From assembly GCF_001856665.1 (NCBI RefSeq), contig NZ_CP017781.1, positions 1,707,501 to 1,771,500 on the forward strand: 64,000 nt of DNA. Direction: 5' to 3'. The translations under genes and the position numbers were made by a program. Below, in pieces: positions 52,687 to 61,871 of the stretch. The notes beneath the pieces are model-generated. The model was not told where the DNA came from. It searched no databases and saw only the letters and a list, made by a program, of their open reading frames with translations. This stretch comes from Rhodobacter xanthinilyticus (GTDB lineage: Bacteria > Pseudomonadota > Alphaproteobacteria > Rhodobacterales > Rhodobacteraceae). Position 1 is the first letter of the stretch; each line of letters starts with the position of its first letter.

Positions 52687-55017
52687 TCAGCCCTGCGCCT
52701 TCAGCGCGGCGAGCACCGCGGCGGGCGTGATCGGCAGGTGGCGCATCCGCACCCCCACCGCCGCGAAGATCGCATTCGCGATCGCGGGGGCGACGACGGT
52801 CGTGCCGGGCTCGCCGAGCCCCGTCGGCACCTCGGTGCTCGGCACGAACTCGATCTCGATCGGCGGGCTGTCGATCATCCGCAGCGGCGTGTAATCGTCG
52901 AGGTTGCGATCGCGCGGCAGGCCTTGGGCGAATTCGGTGCCCTCGTAGAGCGCCATCGACACCCCCCAGAGCGCGCCGCCCTCGACCTGCGCATGGGCGC
53001 CGTTCGGATCGACCACGGTGCCACAATCGACCACGATCCAGAGCTTTTGCAGATCGACCCGGCCGGTCGCGCGGTCGACGCGCACCTGCGCCGCGCCGCC
53101 GACCCAGGTCGGCATCGAGCGCGACTGACCATAGGTCGTGGCCAGCCCGATCGCGGTATCGGCGGGGAGGTCCGTCTTGCCATAGCCCGAAAGCTCGGCC
53201 ACCCGCGCCAGCACCGCCGCCTGACGGCGCGCGCCGCCCACCGCATCGGGCGCCGAGCCCGCGTTGCGGCCCTCGGCGGTGAACTGGCCCAGCCGGAAGG
53301 CGAGCGGATCGGCGCCGATATGGCGCGCGGCTTCGTCCATGAAGCTCTCCACCGCGAAGTTGATCCAGCCCGGCGAGACCGAGCGCAACCAACCGGGGCG
53401 GAAGGTCGCCTCGGCGAGCTCGTTCGAGATCGCCCGCACCCGCTGCGCGCCGGTTTCATACCAGTGATCGGCGCCGTCCGAGGCGAAGGGGTCATAGGCC
53501 TCGCCATTGGTGCCCTTGGGCATGAAGCCCGGCACCATCACCTTGGTCGGCCAGCCCGAGGCCACCGCGGTCTCCATCGCGATCACCTTCTTGTCGGCGT
53601 CAAAAGCCATCCGCAGCTTCGAGAGCGAGGGCGAGCGCACCGAGTCGAAGGCGCTGTCATCCTCGCGGCGCATCACCATCTTCACCGGCTTGCCGCCGAG
53701 CGCCTTCGAGGCGAGCGCGGCGGGCACGATGTAATCGCCGTTGAGCCGCCGCCCGAAGCCGCCGCCGAGCATATAGGTCCGCATCACCACCTTGTCCTCG
53801 GCCACGCCGAGCGCGGTCTGGATCCAGGGCAGGCAGAGCGATTGCCATTGGTTGCCGGTATGCACCTGCCAGACGCCATCCTCGCCGAGGAAGACGAGCG
53901 CGTTGAGCGGCTCGAGCTGGAAATGCAGCACCGTTTGCGTGGTGTAGCTCGCCTCGAACGTATCGGCGGCGCCGGCAAAGACCGGCGCGACATCGCTGTT
54001 GCCGCTCTCGAGGAGCGCGCCCCCGGCCTCGTCCTCGACCAGACGCAGGTTCTCGGCCTGGATCGCGGCCTCATCGACGCCCGCGGCCGCCTCGTTGAGC
54101 GCATAGCTGACCTTGACGAGCCCCGCGGCCTTCATCGCGGCCCATTGGCTCTCGGCAATCACCATCGCCCAGCCCGGCGCGGTGCCCGAGGGGTCGTCGA
54201 GCGCCAGCGTCTCGAGATAGCCCTTCACGGCCTTCGCGGCGCTGTCGTCGATCGCGGTGATCGAGGAGCCGTAGCGCGTCGGCGGCAGGATCGGGGTGGC
54301 GTGGACCATGCCCTCGATCTTCGCGTCGATGCCATAGATCGTCTCGCCGGCGGTCTTGGCGCGGATATCGAGCGCGGCAAGCTCCTTGCCGATCAGCTTC
54401 AGCTCGGCATGGGCCTTGAGCGGCAGCGCCTTCAGCTCCTCCTCGGTGAAGCTCTGCGTGATGCCCGCGCGCACGAGCTCGCCAAAGCCCGCCACGCGCG
54501 CCCCCGCGCGCACCTCGCCATTCTCGACGGTGACCGCGGCCACATCGACCCCCCAGAGCTCGGCCGCCTTTTGCGCGAGCGCCACGCGCCCCGCGGCGCC
54601 CGCCTGCCGATAAAGCGGCCAGCTCTGCCAGACCGACCAGCTGCCGCCGGTGACCATCAGCCCCCATTTCGGATCGGTGTCGACATGGGTGATATGCACG
54701 TCATCCCAGTTCGCGCCGAGCTCGTCGGCGAGGATCCGCGCGATCGCGGTGCCGACATGCTGGCCCATCTCGGCGCGGATGATGTTGACATTCACCCGGC
54801 CCTCGCCGTCGATCCAATACCAGATCGCCGGCTCGAACTTGCCGCCCGCGGCTTCGATCGGCAGCCCGTCGGCCGCGCCCGGGTCCATCGCGGCAAGCGG
54901 CGCTTTCGGGAAGCCGAAGACCGCGCCCGCGGCGCACATCGACACAAGGAACCCGCGCCGCGAGAGGCGCGCGCCATCCGCGGCGCGTTTGGGCATCAGG
55001 GAGCGGGGATCAGCCAT
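52687..55017 (-). CDS. Molybdopterin-binding large subunit of a periplasmic aldehyde oxidoreductase
   Basis: 776 residues of the xanthine dehydrogenase family (IorB/AldH type). A twin-arginine signal, SRRGFLVSMCAAGAV, lies at about residues 19-33, so the enzyme is exported folded. Molybdenum-site motifs include LGGGFGRRLNGDY, MRREDDSAFDSVRSPSL and the glutamate motif GLGEPGTTVVAP near the C-terminus. It oxidises aldehydes or N-heterocycles; the substrate cannot be read from the sequence. Gene order cytochrome c, small subunit, large subunit, XdhC, MocA matches membrane-associated aldehyde dehydrogenases that pass electrons to the respiratory chain. Overlaps the small-subunit stop by eight bases. 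Confidence 0.93.
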   Translation of the reverse strand: MADPRSLMPKRAADGARLSRRGFLVSMCAAGAVFGFPKAPLAAMDPGAADGLPIEAAGGKFEPAIWYWIDGEGRVNVNIIRAEMGQHVGTAIARILADELGANWDDVHITHVDTDPKWGLMVTGGSWSVWQSWPLYRQAGAAGRVALAQKAAELWGVDVAAVTVENGEVRAGARVAGFGELVRAGITQSFTEEELKALPLKAHAELKLIGKELAALDIRAKTAGETIYGIDAKIEGMVHATPILPPTRYGSSITAIDDSAAKAVKGYLETLALDDPSGTAPGWAMVIAESQWAAMKAAGLVKVSYALNEAAAGVDEAAIQAENLRLVEDEAGGALLESGNSDVAPVFAGAADTFEASYTTQTVLHFQLEPLNALVFLGEDGVWQVHTGNQWQSLCLPWIQTALGVAEDKVVMRTYMLGGGFGRRLNGDYIVPAALASKALGGKPVKMVMRREDDSAFDSVRSPSLSKLRMAFDADKKVIAMETAVASGWPTKVMVPGFMPKGTNGEAYDPFASDGADHWYETGAQRVRAISNELAEATFRPGWLRSVSPGWINFAVESFMDEAARHIGADPLAFRLGQFTAEGRNAGSAPDAVGGARRQAAVLARVAELSGYGKTDLPADTAIGLATTYGQSRSMPTWVGGAAQVRVDRATGRVDLQKLWIVVDCGTVVDPNGAHAQVEGGALWGVSMALYEGTEFAQGLPRDRNLDDYTPLRMIDSPPIEIEFVPSTEVPTGLGEPGTTVVAPAIANAIFAAVGVRMRHLPITPAAVLAALKAQG

Positions 55018-55483
55018 TCGAGGCCTCCTCCTTCATCGCGGCGGCGGCGGTGCGCACAGCCTCGCGGATACGGTTGTAGGTCATGCAGCGGCAGACGTTC
55101 CCGGTCATCACCGCGTCGATATCGGCATCGGTGGGCTCGGGAATATCCTTGATCAGCGCCGCGGCGGTCATGATCTGGCCCGATTGGCAATAGCCGCATT
55201 GCGGCACCTGCAGATCGCGCCAGACCTTCTGGACGGGGTGATCGCCAGTGGGCGAGAGCCCCTCGATCGTGGTGATCTCGGCGCCGATCACGTCTTTCAC
55301 CGGGGTGATGCAGCTGCGCGTGGGGCGCCCGCCGACATGCACCGTGCAGGCCCCGCACAGCCCGATCCCGCAGCCGTATTTGGTGCCGGTCAGGCCGATG
55401 TCATCGCGGATCGCCCACATCAGCGGGGTCTCCGGGTCGATATCGAGGCGGACGGCGCGCCCGTTGATCTTGAACTCGATCAT
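55010..55483 (-). CDS. (2Fe-2S) small subunit of the aldehyde oxidoreductase
   Basis: 157 residues. Plant-type cluster motif CGIGLCGACTVHV (about 38-50) and second cluster CGYCQSGQ...NVCRCMTYN (about 95-140). It relays electrons from the molybdenum site to the cytochrome c. No own signal peptide; it is presumably carried across the membrane with the Tat-tagged large subunit. The ATG follows GAGAGGA. Confidence 0.95.
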   Translation of the reverse strand: MIEFKINGRAVRLDIDPETPLMWAIRDDIGLTGTKYGCGIGLCGACTVHVGGRPTRSCITPVKDVIGAEITTIEGLSPTGDHPVQKVWRDLQVPQCGYCQSGQIMTAAALIKDIPEPTDADIDAVMTGNVCRCMTYNRIREAVRTAAAAMKEEASNG

Positions 55484-55496
55484 GGTTTTGGTCCTC

Positions 55497-56801
55497 TCAA
55501 TGGGTCGTCACGGTGGCGCGCAGCGCGGCCACTTTCGCCGCCAGCTCCGGCCAGGGCGCAAGCCCCGCCCGATCGGCGCGCAGATAGGCCGCGATCGCGG
55601 CGATCTCGTCATCGGAGAGCGCGCCGCGGAAGGCCGGCATCACGGTGCCGCCCGCGCCCTCATTCGCCGCAACCCCGTCGAGGATCACATGGATCAGGTT
55701 CGAGGGGTCGTCGAGCCGGGTGGCCGAGTTGATGCCGAGATCGGGGCGCGCGGCGCTCACGCTCGCAGGGCTCGCGTTGTAATGGCAGCTCGCACAGGCC
55801 GAGGCATAGAGCCGCGCGCCCTGATCGAGCCGATAGGCCGGGTCGGGCTGGCCCGCCGCGATCGAGGCGGTGAGCGCCGGCGCCGTCTCGGGCGCGCCGG
55901 TTTCGGCGCCCGTTTCGCCGCCGAGATAGACGCCGATCGCAGCGAGATCGGCATCGGGCAGCGCGCGCAGCCCGGCATGCACGACCGGCCCCATCGGGCC
56001 CGCGGCGACGCCATGATAGACCCCCGCGCCGGTCTTCAGATAGGCGGTGAAATCGGCCGCCGTCCACGGCACGCCCGAGGGGTTCGCCGCGGTCAGCGCC
56101 GGCGCGGTCCAGCTGTCGATCGTCGCGCCCGCATAGGCCTCGCTCTTGATCTCGGCGCCGACCGGGTTGCGCGGCGTATGGCAGGCGCCGCAATGCGCGA
56201 CCCCTTGCGCGAGATAGGCGCCGCGGTTCCAGTCCTCCGAGCGCGTCTCGTCGGGCACATAGCGGCCGAAATCGACGAAGAGCAGCTTCCAGCCCGCCTG
56301 CAAGATCCGCTGGTTGAGCGGGAAGGGCAGGCCCGGCGCCTTGGTCTCCTCTTCGACGGGGGCGACCGAGGTCATGATATAGGCATAGATCGCATCGACA
56401 TCGGCATCGGTCATCTTGGTGAAATGATCGAAGGGGAAGGCCGGGAAGAGATGGCGCCCCGCAGCGTCGACGCCCTCATGCATCGCGCGGCGGAAAGCCT
56501 CGGGCGACCAGCTGCCGATGCCGGTCTTCGGGTCGGGGGTGATGTTCGAGGCATAGATCGTGCCGAACGCGGTCACGATCGGGTAATTGCCCGCGAAAGG
56601 CGCGCCGCCCGCGGCGGTGTGGCAGGTCGCGCAATAGCCCGCCGAGGCGAGGATCCGGCCCTGTTCGATCACCTCGGGCGCGAATTGGGGCCGTTCGGCG
56701 GCGGTGATGGCGGGCAGGGCCCCGTGATAGGCGTAAAGGCCAAAGCCCCCGGCCGCGAGCACGCCCGCGATCGCCAGGGCGGATAAAGTGGATCGTAGCA
56801 T
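55497..56801 (-). CDS. Triheme cytochrome c subunit of the aldehyde oxidoreductase
   Basis: 434 residues. Signal or anchor segment at about 7-25 (LSALAIAGVLAAGGFGLYAYH). Three heme-binding motifs: CATCH (about 57-61), CGACH (about 205) and CASCH (about 340). It most likely accepts electrons from the iron-sulfur subunit in the periplasm and delivers them to quinone or terminal oxidase. First gene of the operon; start at ATG 56801. Family: alcohol/aldehyde dehydrogenase cytochrome c subunits. Confidence 0.93.
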   Translation of the reverse strand: MLRSTLSALAIAGVLAAGGFGLYAYHGALPAITAAERPQFAPEVIEQGRILASAGYCATCHTAAGGAPFAGNYPIVTAFGTIYASNITPDPKTGIGSWSPEAFRRAMHEGVDAAGRHLFPAFPFDHFTKMTDADVDAIYAYIMTSVAPVEEETKAPGLPFPLNQRILQAGWKLLFVDFGRYVPDETRSEDWNRGAYLAQGVAHCGACHTPRNPVGAEIKSEAYAGATIDSWTAPALTAANPSGVPWTAADFTAYLKTGAGVYHGVAAGPMGPVVHAGLRALPDADLAAIGVYLGGETGAETGAPETAPALTASIAAGQPDPAYRLDQGARLYASACASCHYNASPASVSAARPDLGINSATRLDDPSNLIHVILDGVAANEGAGGTVMPAFRGALSDDEIAAIAAYLRADRAGLAPWPELAAKVAALRATVTTH

Positions 56802-57142
56802 GACCGTCCCAAGTCCTTCTTGTCTCGACGGGAGGTCCGGCGGGGGCGAAGCGCTGGCGCGGGCCGGGCAATGCCTGCGCAGGGGCGAAAACCGCCCCCG
56901 GGCCGGGATGACACTTGCTTGGCACCTTGCTGGCGATCCGCGACTGGGCGCTCGGATCTCCCCTATGCGACCAAAGTAGGGCTATCGCCGGGTGCGTCAA
57001 TCTGCCCGCTTGATTTTGCCAAAACGCCCCGTCTCGGAAATGAGACAGCTTCGGGCGCGGTTCCCGGGGCCGCGCGGGCGCGAAGCGCAAAGCACCCGCC
57101 GGGGCGGATTTTCCAATCAGATCAGAGATTTACGGGGGATTT
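56802..57142. other. 341-bp region upstream of the aldehyde oxidoreductase operon
   Basis: No gene supported. It should hold the operon promoter on the minus strand. An inverted repeat GTCTC-N6-GAGAC lies at 57031-57046, and the tRNA-Asn gene ends at its right edge. Small open frames here lack ribosome binding sites. Confidence 0.5.
57031..57046. promoter_or_regulatory. Inverted repeat GTCTC-N6-GAGAC
   Basis: Perfect 5-bp arms at 57031-57035 and 57042-57046, about 230 bases upstream of the cytochrome c start. Such pairs resemble activator sites of NtrC/AcoR-type regulators of alcohol and aldehyde operons, but no sigma-54 site was found at proper spacing. Tentative. Confidence 0.35.
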
Positions 57143-57217
57143 TGGCTCCGGCGGTAGGGATCGAACCTACGACCAATTGATTAACAGTCAACTGCTCTAC
57201 CGCTGAGCTACGCCGGA
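57143..57217 (-). tRNA. tRNA-Asn (anticodon GTT)
   Basis: 75 bases with encoded CCA. On the minus strand the acceptor stem TCCGGCG pairs with CGCCGGA, discriminator G. The anticodon loop CTGTTAA gives GTT, which reads asparagine codons. T arm GTAGGTTCGATCCCTAC. All arms fold correctly. Confidence 0.97.
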
Positions 57218-57445
57218 CCACGCGGGCTCTATACAAATGCCCGCGCGCCCGCGCAAGGGGGCGGGCGAAGTTTTTTCGCCCGGCCTGCGCGGGCCAAGGG
57301 GCGGGGGCAAAGAGCCGGGCCGAAGAGCGGGGCAGGGTGGCGGGGCAGGGTGGCGGGGCAGGCCAGCCGGAGGCGGGGGCGCGACGCTTTCGCCCCGGGC
57401 CTGATTTTGCTGGCCCGGCGCGCGGGGCTCGCGTAAAAGCGCGCC

Positions 57446-57799
57446 ATGACCGAGACCCTGCCCCCGTGCCCCGCTTGCGCCAGCGCCTTCACCTATCAGG
57501 TGGATGCGCTCCTGATCTGCCCTGAATGTGGCCATGAATGGTCCGCCGAGGCGGCCGCGGCCGGCGCCGAGACGGGCGAGGCTTTGGTGCGCGACGCGGT
57601 GGGCAATGTGCTCGTCGATGGCGATACCGTGACGGTGATCAAGGATCTCAAGGTCAAGGGCTCGTCGCTTGTCGTCAAGGTCGGCACCAAGGTGCGCGGG
57701 ATCCGCCTCGTCGACGGCGATCACGATATCGATTGCAAGATCCCGGGCATCGGCCAGATGGGTCTGAAATCGCAATTCGTCAAGAAAGTCAGCGAGTAA
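57446..57799 (+). CDS. phnA: PhnA/YjdM-domain protein
   Basis: 117 residues: N-terminal zinc ribbon CPACASAF...CPECGHEW and C-terminal PhnA domain ([47 protein letters not shown]). Despite its old name, the protein has no proven role in phosphonate use. The ATG at 57446 is the only sensible start. Converges with the LytTR gene, whose stop is eight bases away. Confidence 0.93.
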   Translation: MTETLPPCPACASAFTYQVDALLICPECGHEWSAEAAAAGAETGEALVRDAVGNVLVDGDTVTVIKDLKVKGSSLVVKVGTKVRGIRLVDGDHDIDCKIPGIGQMGLKSQFVKKVSE

Positions 57800-57807
57800 G
57801 CTCAGCC

Positions 57808-58611
57808 TCAGGGACGGGCGCCGCGCTCGCCCTCCTGCCAGGCGCGCAGCCGCGCCGCATGGCTGCGCCCGACCGGCAGCGCCGCGCCTGAGCTCAGCAC
57901 GACCCGGAGCGCGCCATGGCGGCCGCTCTCGATCCGGGCGATGGCGCCCAGCCGCACCACCACCGAGCGATGCACCCGCAGAAAGCCGAGCGGCGCGAGC
58001 CGTTCGGCCAGCGCGCCGAGGCTTTCGGTCATCAGATAGCTCTGATCGCCCTGATGCAGGCGCGTATAATCGCGCTCGGCGGTGAGGTGGTCGAGGGTCT
58101 CGGGCGCAAGGCGGATCTGCTGGCCGCGGCGCGTGACCCAGAGCATCGGCGCGGCGGGCGGGGCGGCGGCGGCGGGGGCGAGCGCGCGGCGCAAGGTGGC
58201 AAGGGCGGCGCGCAGCTCGGCGATCTCCTCGCCGCTCTCGCGCGCCGCCCGCCGCGCCCGCGCCCGCCCGAGCGCCTCGGCAAGCCGCGCGGGCGCGACG
58301 GGTTTCGTCAGATAATCGACCGCCTCCCGCTCGAAGGCGCGCAGCGCGTGGTGATCGAAAGCGGTGACGAAAATGCACACCGGCGCCTCGGGCCCGAGCC
58401 GGTCGAGGAGCGCAAAGCCGTCGCCGCCCGGCATCTCGATATCGAGCAAGATCACCTCGGGCGCCTGCGCGCGCACCGCGACGAGAGCCGCCGCGCCGTC
58501 TTGCGCGACGCCCACTACCTCGACCCCCGGCTCGGCGCGCAAGAGCCGCTGCATCCGGCGCGCCGCGATCGGCTCGTCATCGACGATCAGGACGCGCAAA
58601 GGGCCACTCAT
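57808..58611 (-). CDS. LytTR response regulator
   Basis: 267 residues. Receiver domain at 1-120 with LIVDDEP (D11-D12 region), VILLDIEMPGGDG (phospho-acceptor D) and the TKP lysine, then a linker and a LytTR DNA-binding domain (about 165-265, LTAERDYTRLH, FLRVHRSVVVRLGAIARIE). It is coupled to the sensor kinase gene by an ATGA overlap (58608-58611). LytTR regulators bind paired direct repeats; two 27-bp near-repeats lie 1.1 kb away, before the divergent RTX gene. Confidence 0.94.
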   Translation of the reverse strand: MSGPLRVLIVDDEPIAARRMQRLLRAEPGVEVVGVAQDGAAALVAVRAQAPEVILLDIEMPGGDGFALLDRLGPEAPVCIFVTAFDHHALRAFEREAVDYLTKPVAPARLAEALGRARARRAARESGEEIAELRAALATLRRALAPAAAAPPAAPMLWVTRRGQQIRLAPETLDHLTAERDYTRLHQGDQSYLMTESLGALAERLAPLGFLRVHRSVVVRLGAIARIESGRHGALRVVLSSGAALPVGRSHAARLRAWQEGERGARP

Positions 58612-59684
58612 GCGAGCGGCATCCAGATCTCGGCGCGGTGATGGCCGGGCGCCACCATCGCCCCGCGCGCCCCCGCCCGGCCCGGGTAAAGCCCCGCAAG
58701 CCGCGCATCGACATTGGCAAGCCCGAGCCCCATGCCCTCGGCCGGCGCCGCCCCCGGCGCGGCCCCCGCGCCGATCGTGTCGACGCTCAGCCGCAGCCCC
58801 CCCGCCTCAGCCCGCGCGGCAAGCCGGATCGTGACCGGCCCGGGGCTGCGCGCAACCCCGTGCTTGACCGCATTCTCGATCAGGGGCTGCAAGATCAGCG
58901 CCGGCACCCGCGCGCCGCCCAAAGCCTCGGGCAGAGCGATCTCGACGCGCATCCGCTCGGCAAACCGCACCGCCTCGATGGCGAGATAGGCGCGCTGCAA
59001 GGCCACCTCATCGGCGAGCGCCACCGTGCTCAGCGGGTCGAGCGTGAGCGTGCCGCGCAAGAAATCCGCAAGCCCGAGCACCATGTCGCGCGCCGCGGTC
59101 GCCTCGCCCTCCTCGATCAGGCCCGCGACCGAATTGAGCGTGTTGAACAGGAAATGCGGGTTGATCTGGTAATGGAGCGCGCGCAGCTGCGCGGCCTGCG
59201 CCTCCTCGCGCAGCTGCGCGAGATGCCGCTCGGCCGCGCGGGTCTGCGCGCTATATTGCAGCGCGACCACGATACAGGCCCATCCGAAGAGCTCCGAGGT
59301 GGTGAAGATCACCACGCTTGCGAAATAATCGCGCTGAAACGGCACCGGCTCGGGCGCGACCGCGCGGATATGGAGCCCCCAGTCGATCAGCCCCGAGAGC
59401 GGCGCAAGCGCGAGCGCGAGCCCCGCCGCGACGCCGAGCTTGAGCGCGAGCGGCCGCGCCCCGAGCCGCCACAGCGCCACCGTGATCAGCCCGGCAAGCG
59501 CCGCATCCCCCGCGATGCCCAGAAGTTTCGGCCCCGCGCTCGCCACCGGGTCAATGCCCGCGAGCCCCCACACGAGGCTCGAGACGAGAAACAGCCCCGC
59601 CGCGAAAGCCGCGCCGAGCTTGGCCACATCGCGTTTGAGCGCGGCGGCGGCGGGGGCGGGCGAGGGCGCGGGCGGCTGGGTCAT
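58608..59684 (-). CDS. LytS/AlgZ-type membrane sensor histidine kinase
   Basis: 358 residues. Four transmembrane segments (about 22-45, 55-72, 78-100, 120-142), then a His_kinase domain with LHYQINPHFLFNTLNSVAGLI (phospho-acceptor H in QINPHF) and a HATPase_c region with LILQPLIENAVKHGV and GMGLGLANVDARL. It should phosphorylate the LytTR partner; the signal is unknown. ATG 59684 is used; a very long open frame upstream is the shadow of the RTX gene. Confidence 0.93.
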   Translation of the reverse strand: MTQPPAPSPAPAAAALKRDVAKLGAAFAAGLFLVSSLVWGLAGIDPVASAGPKLLGIAGDAALAGLITVALWRLGARPLALKLGVAAGLALALAPLSGLIDWGLHIRAVAPEPVPFQRDYFASVVIFTTSELFGWACIVVALQYSAQTRAAERHLAQLREEAQAAQLRALHYQINPHFLFNTLNSVAGLIEEGEATAARDMVLGLADFLRGTLTLDPLSTVALADEVALQRAYLAIEAVRFAERMRVEIALPEALGGARVPALILQPLIENAVKHGVARSPGPVTIRLAARAEAGGLRLSVDTIGAGAAPGAAPAEGMGLGLANVDARLAGLYPGRAGARGAMVAPGHHRAEIWMPLA

Positions 59685-59726
59685 CGGGCAACTATCTCGC
59701 CCGCGCGGGCCCGTGTCGAGAGACGC

Positions 59727-59793
59727 TCGTCGGGCGTGGGCGGTCGTTGGTCGAAAAGCCGGCCGTTCATCGGGCGTGGGGCGTCGTTCGTCG
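59727..59793. repeat. Tandem near-repeat between the kinase and RTX genes
   Basis: Two 27-base copies at 59727-59753 and 59767-59793 agree at 23 of 27 positions and are 40 bases apart, start to start. Each contains TCGGGCGTGGG and GTCGTT. They lie in the shared upstream region of two divergent genes, 43 bases from the kinase start and 84 from the RTX start. A binding site for the LytTR regulator is possible. Confidence 0.6.
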
Positions 59794-59876
59794 GGGCGCG
59801 GGTTGTGCGCGCGCCCCCGCGCCCGAAGATGCCCCGAAAGCGCCCGCGCGGCGCGCCTCAAAGACAGGACGGACCC

Positions 59877-61760
59877 ATGGCAAATCTCTTCGGCACCGAG
59901 GGCAATGACTCGATCCTCGGCACCACGAGCCCCGACAAGATCTACGGCTACCCCTCGGGCGGCTTCCCCGATGCCGAGAGCGGCGACGATTTCCTGCGCG
60001 GCGGCGCGGGCAATGACGATCTCTATGGCGGCGGCGGCAATGATACGCTGATGGGCGACGCGGGCGGCGACGAGCTCTATGGCCATGACGGCGATGATCT
60101 CTTGATCGGCGGCGATGGCAATGATTACTACGAGGGCGGCGCGGGCGCCGACACGATCGTGATCGGCGATGACGCGAACGACACCTTCCTCGGCGGCACC
60201 GGCGACGACCTGATCCGGCTCGCCGACCACACGAGCTATCAGAAATTCATCCTCGACGAGGTGGCGAGCATCGAGACGCTCGATCTGGCGGGCTTCGTGC
60301 TCTCGGGCACCGCCTCTTCCGATACCTGGGATCTGAGCGGCGTCACGGTGATCGACACCCATGGCAAGGCGATCGACATGGGCGCGGGCAATGACCGCTT
60401 CACCGGCCACGCGGGCGCCGACAGCGTGGTGGGCGGCGAGGGCCATGACACGTTCCTCGGCGGCGGCGGCGATGATGTGTTCTGGGGCGGCAATGGCGCG
60501 AACCAGTATGACGGCGGCGCGGGCGATGACACATTCTGGATCTCGCACAACGATACCGAGGCCTATCAGGGCGGGGAGGGCACCGATACGGTCGCGCTCG
60601 AGGCCAATGCGACGCGCTACCGGATGATCCTCGATGCGGCGACGGGGATCGAGGTGCTCGATCTCAACGGCCATGCGCTCACCGGCACGAATTACGCCGA
60701 TATCTTCGATTTCTCGGGGCTGAGCCGGGTGATCTATTCGGGCCCGGCGGTCGATCTCGGGATCGGGCATGACCACTTCACCGGCCATGAGGGCGCGGAC
60801 CGGGTGCTCGGCGCCTCGGGCGATGACACGCTTTTGGGCGCGGGGGGCGATGATTATCTCGACGGCGGCTCGGGCGATGACAGCCTCGAGGGCGGGGCGG
60901 GGGCCGATACGGTGCTCGGCGCCGAGGGCAATGACCTGATCTCGGGCGGCGCGGGCAATGACATGCTCTCGGGGCAGGATGGCGAGGATGTGATCGCGGG
61001 GGGCGATGGCGCGGACAACCTCGCGGGCGGCGCGGGGGCCGACAGCCTCCTTGGCGAGGCGGGCAACGACCTGATCGGCGGCGGCGAGGGCAATGACACG
61101 CTCTCGGGCGGGGCGGGCGACGATACCGTCGGCGGCGGCGCCGACAACGACCTGCTCTTCGGCGATGCGGGCAATGACAAGCTCTCCGCCGGCACCGGCA
61201 ATGACACGCTCGACGGGGGCTTGGGCGATGACATGCTCTCGGGCGGCTTTGGCGAGGACAGCCTCGCGGGGGGCGATGGCGCCGACAATATCGGCGGCGG
61301 CACCGGGCGCGACCGGCTCGACGGCGGCGAGGGCGATGACAGCCTCGGCGGCGGCGAGGGCGATGACACGCTCTCGGGCGGGTCGGGCGACGATTTCCTC
61401 GCCGGCGGCGGGCGCCATGACGTGATCGACGGCGGCGCGGGCGATGATCTGATCAACGGCGGGCAGGGCGATGACCTGCTGACCGGCGGCGCGGGGGCGG
61501 ATCTGTTCATCTTCACCGCCTTCAACGACGGCGAGATCGACCGGATCCTCGATTTCGAGGACGGCACCGATCTGATCCGGCTCGCGGGGATCCAGGGCGC
61601 GCCGGGCTCGGGGCTCGAAGGCAAACTCGACGCGCTCGATCTGACGAATACCACCCTCGAGGGCGTCTCGGGCGTCTCGATCAGCTACCACGGCCAGACG
61701 ATCTTCGTCGCCGGCGTGACCGCGAGCGATCTCACGCTCGAGGATTTCGTCTTCGTCTGA
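59877..61760 (+). CDS. RTX (hemolysin-type calcium-binding repeat) protein
   Basis: 627 residues made mostly of glycine-aspartate nonapeptide repeats (GGxGxDxLx form, e.g. GGAGNDDLYGGGGNDTLMGD), in an N-terminal block (about 35-90), a middle block with two similar DUF-like inserts (FILDEVASIETLDLAG and MILDAATGIEVLDLNG), and a long C-terminal block (about 300-540). The end (LFIFTAFNDGEIDRILDFEDGTDLIRLAGI ... DFVFV) is a typical C-terminal type I secretion signal region. No enzymatic domain is visible, so it is probably a calcium-binding surface or biofilm protein. No type I secretion genes lie in the window. Confidence 0.92.
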   Translation: MANLFGTEGNDSILGTTSPDKIYGYPSGGFPDAESGDDFLRGGAGNDDLYGGGGNDTLMGDAGGDELYGHDGDDLLIGGDGNDYYEGGAGADTIVIGDDANDTFLGGTGDDLIRLADHTSYQKFILDEVASIETLDLAGFVLSGTASSDTWDLSGVTVIDTHGKAIDMGAGNDRFTGHAGADSVVGGEGHDTFLGGGGDDVFWGGNGANQYDGGAGDDTFWISHNDTEAYQGGEGTDTVALEANATRYRMILDAATGIEVLDLNGHALTGTNYADIFDFSGLSRVIYSGPAVDLGIGHDHFTGHEGADRVLGASGDDTLLGAGGDDYLDGGSGDDSLEGGAGADTVLGAEGNDLISGGAGNDMLSGQDGEDVIAGGDGADNLAGGAGADSLLGEAGNDLIGGGEGNDTLSGGAGDDTVGGGADNDLLFGDAGNDKLSAGTGNDTLDGGLGDDMLSGGFGEDSLAGGDGADNIGGGTGRDRLDGGEGDDSLGGGEGDDTLSGGSGDDFLAGGGRHDVIDGGAGDDLINGGQGDDLLTGGAGADLFIFTAFNDGEIDRILDFEDGTDLIRLAGIQGAPGSGLEGKLDALDLTNTTLEGVSGVSISYHGQTIFVAGVTASDLTLEDFVFV

Positions 61761-61829
61761 GCCGCCAAATCTTCGGGCCTGCCTCTGGCCCGGAGACCCG
61801 GCGCCCGCGCACCCCCGCGCAGGCGCCCA

Positions 61830-61857
61830 CTGCCCGCCGCACCCCCGCGGCGGGCAG
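61830..61857. terminator. Bidirectional hairpin between the RTX and decarboxylase genes
   Basis: CTGCCCGCCGC (61830-61840) and GCGGCGGGCAG (61847-61857) form a perfect 11-bp stem with a 6-base loop. It lies between convergent genes, 69 bases after the RTX stop and 14 before the decarboxylase stop. There is no long T run. Confidence 0.6.
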
Positions 61858-61871
61858 ATCCGTTTCGCGCC

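Noticed and set aside
56910-56945. Sigma-54 promoter (TGGCAC...TTGCT) before the cytochrome c gene
   Set aside because: The GG and GC elements are not spaced correctly and the orientation is on the plus strand, away from the operon.
59900-61500. Regular short repeats resembling a CRISPR array
   Set aside because: They are in-frame codons for the RTX nonapeptide (GGxGxD), with no fixed spacers and no cas genes nearby.
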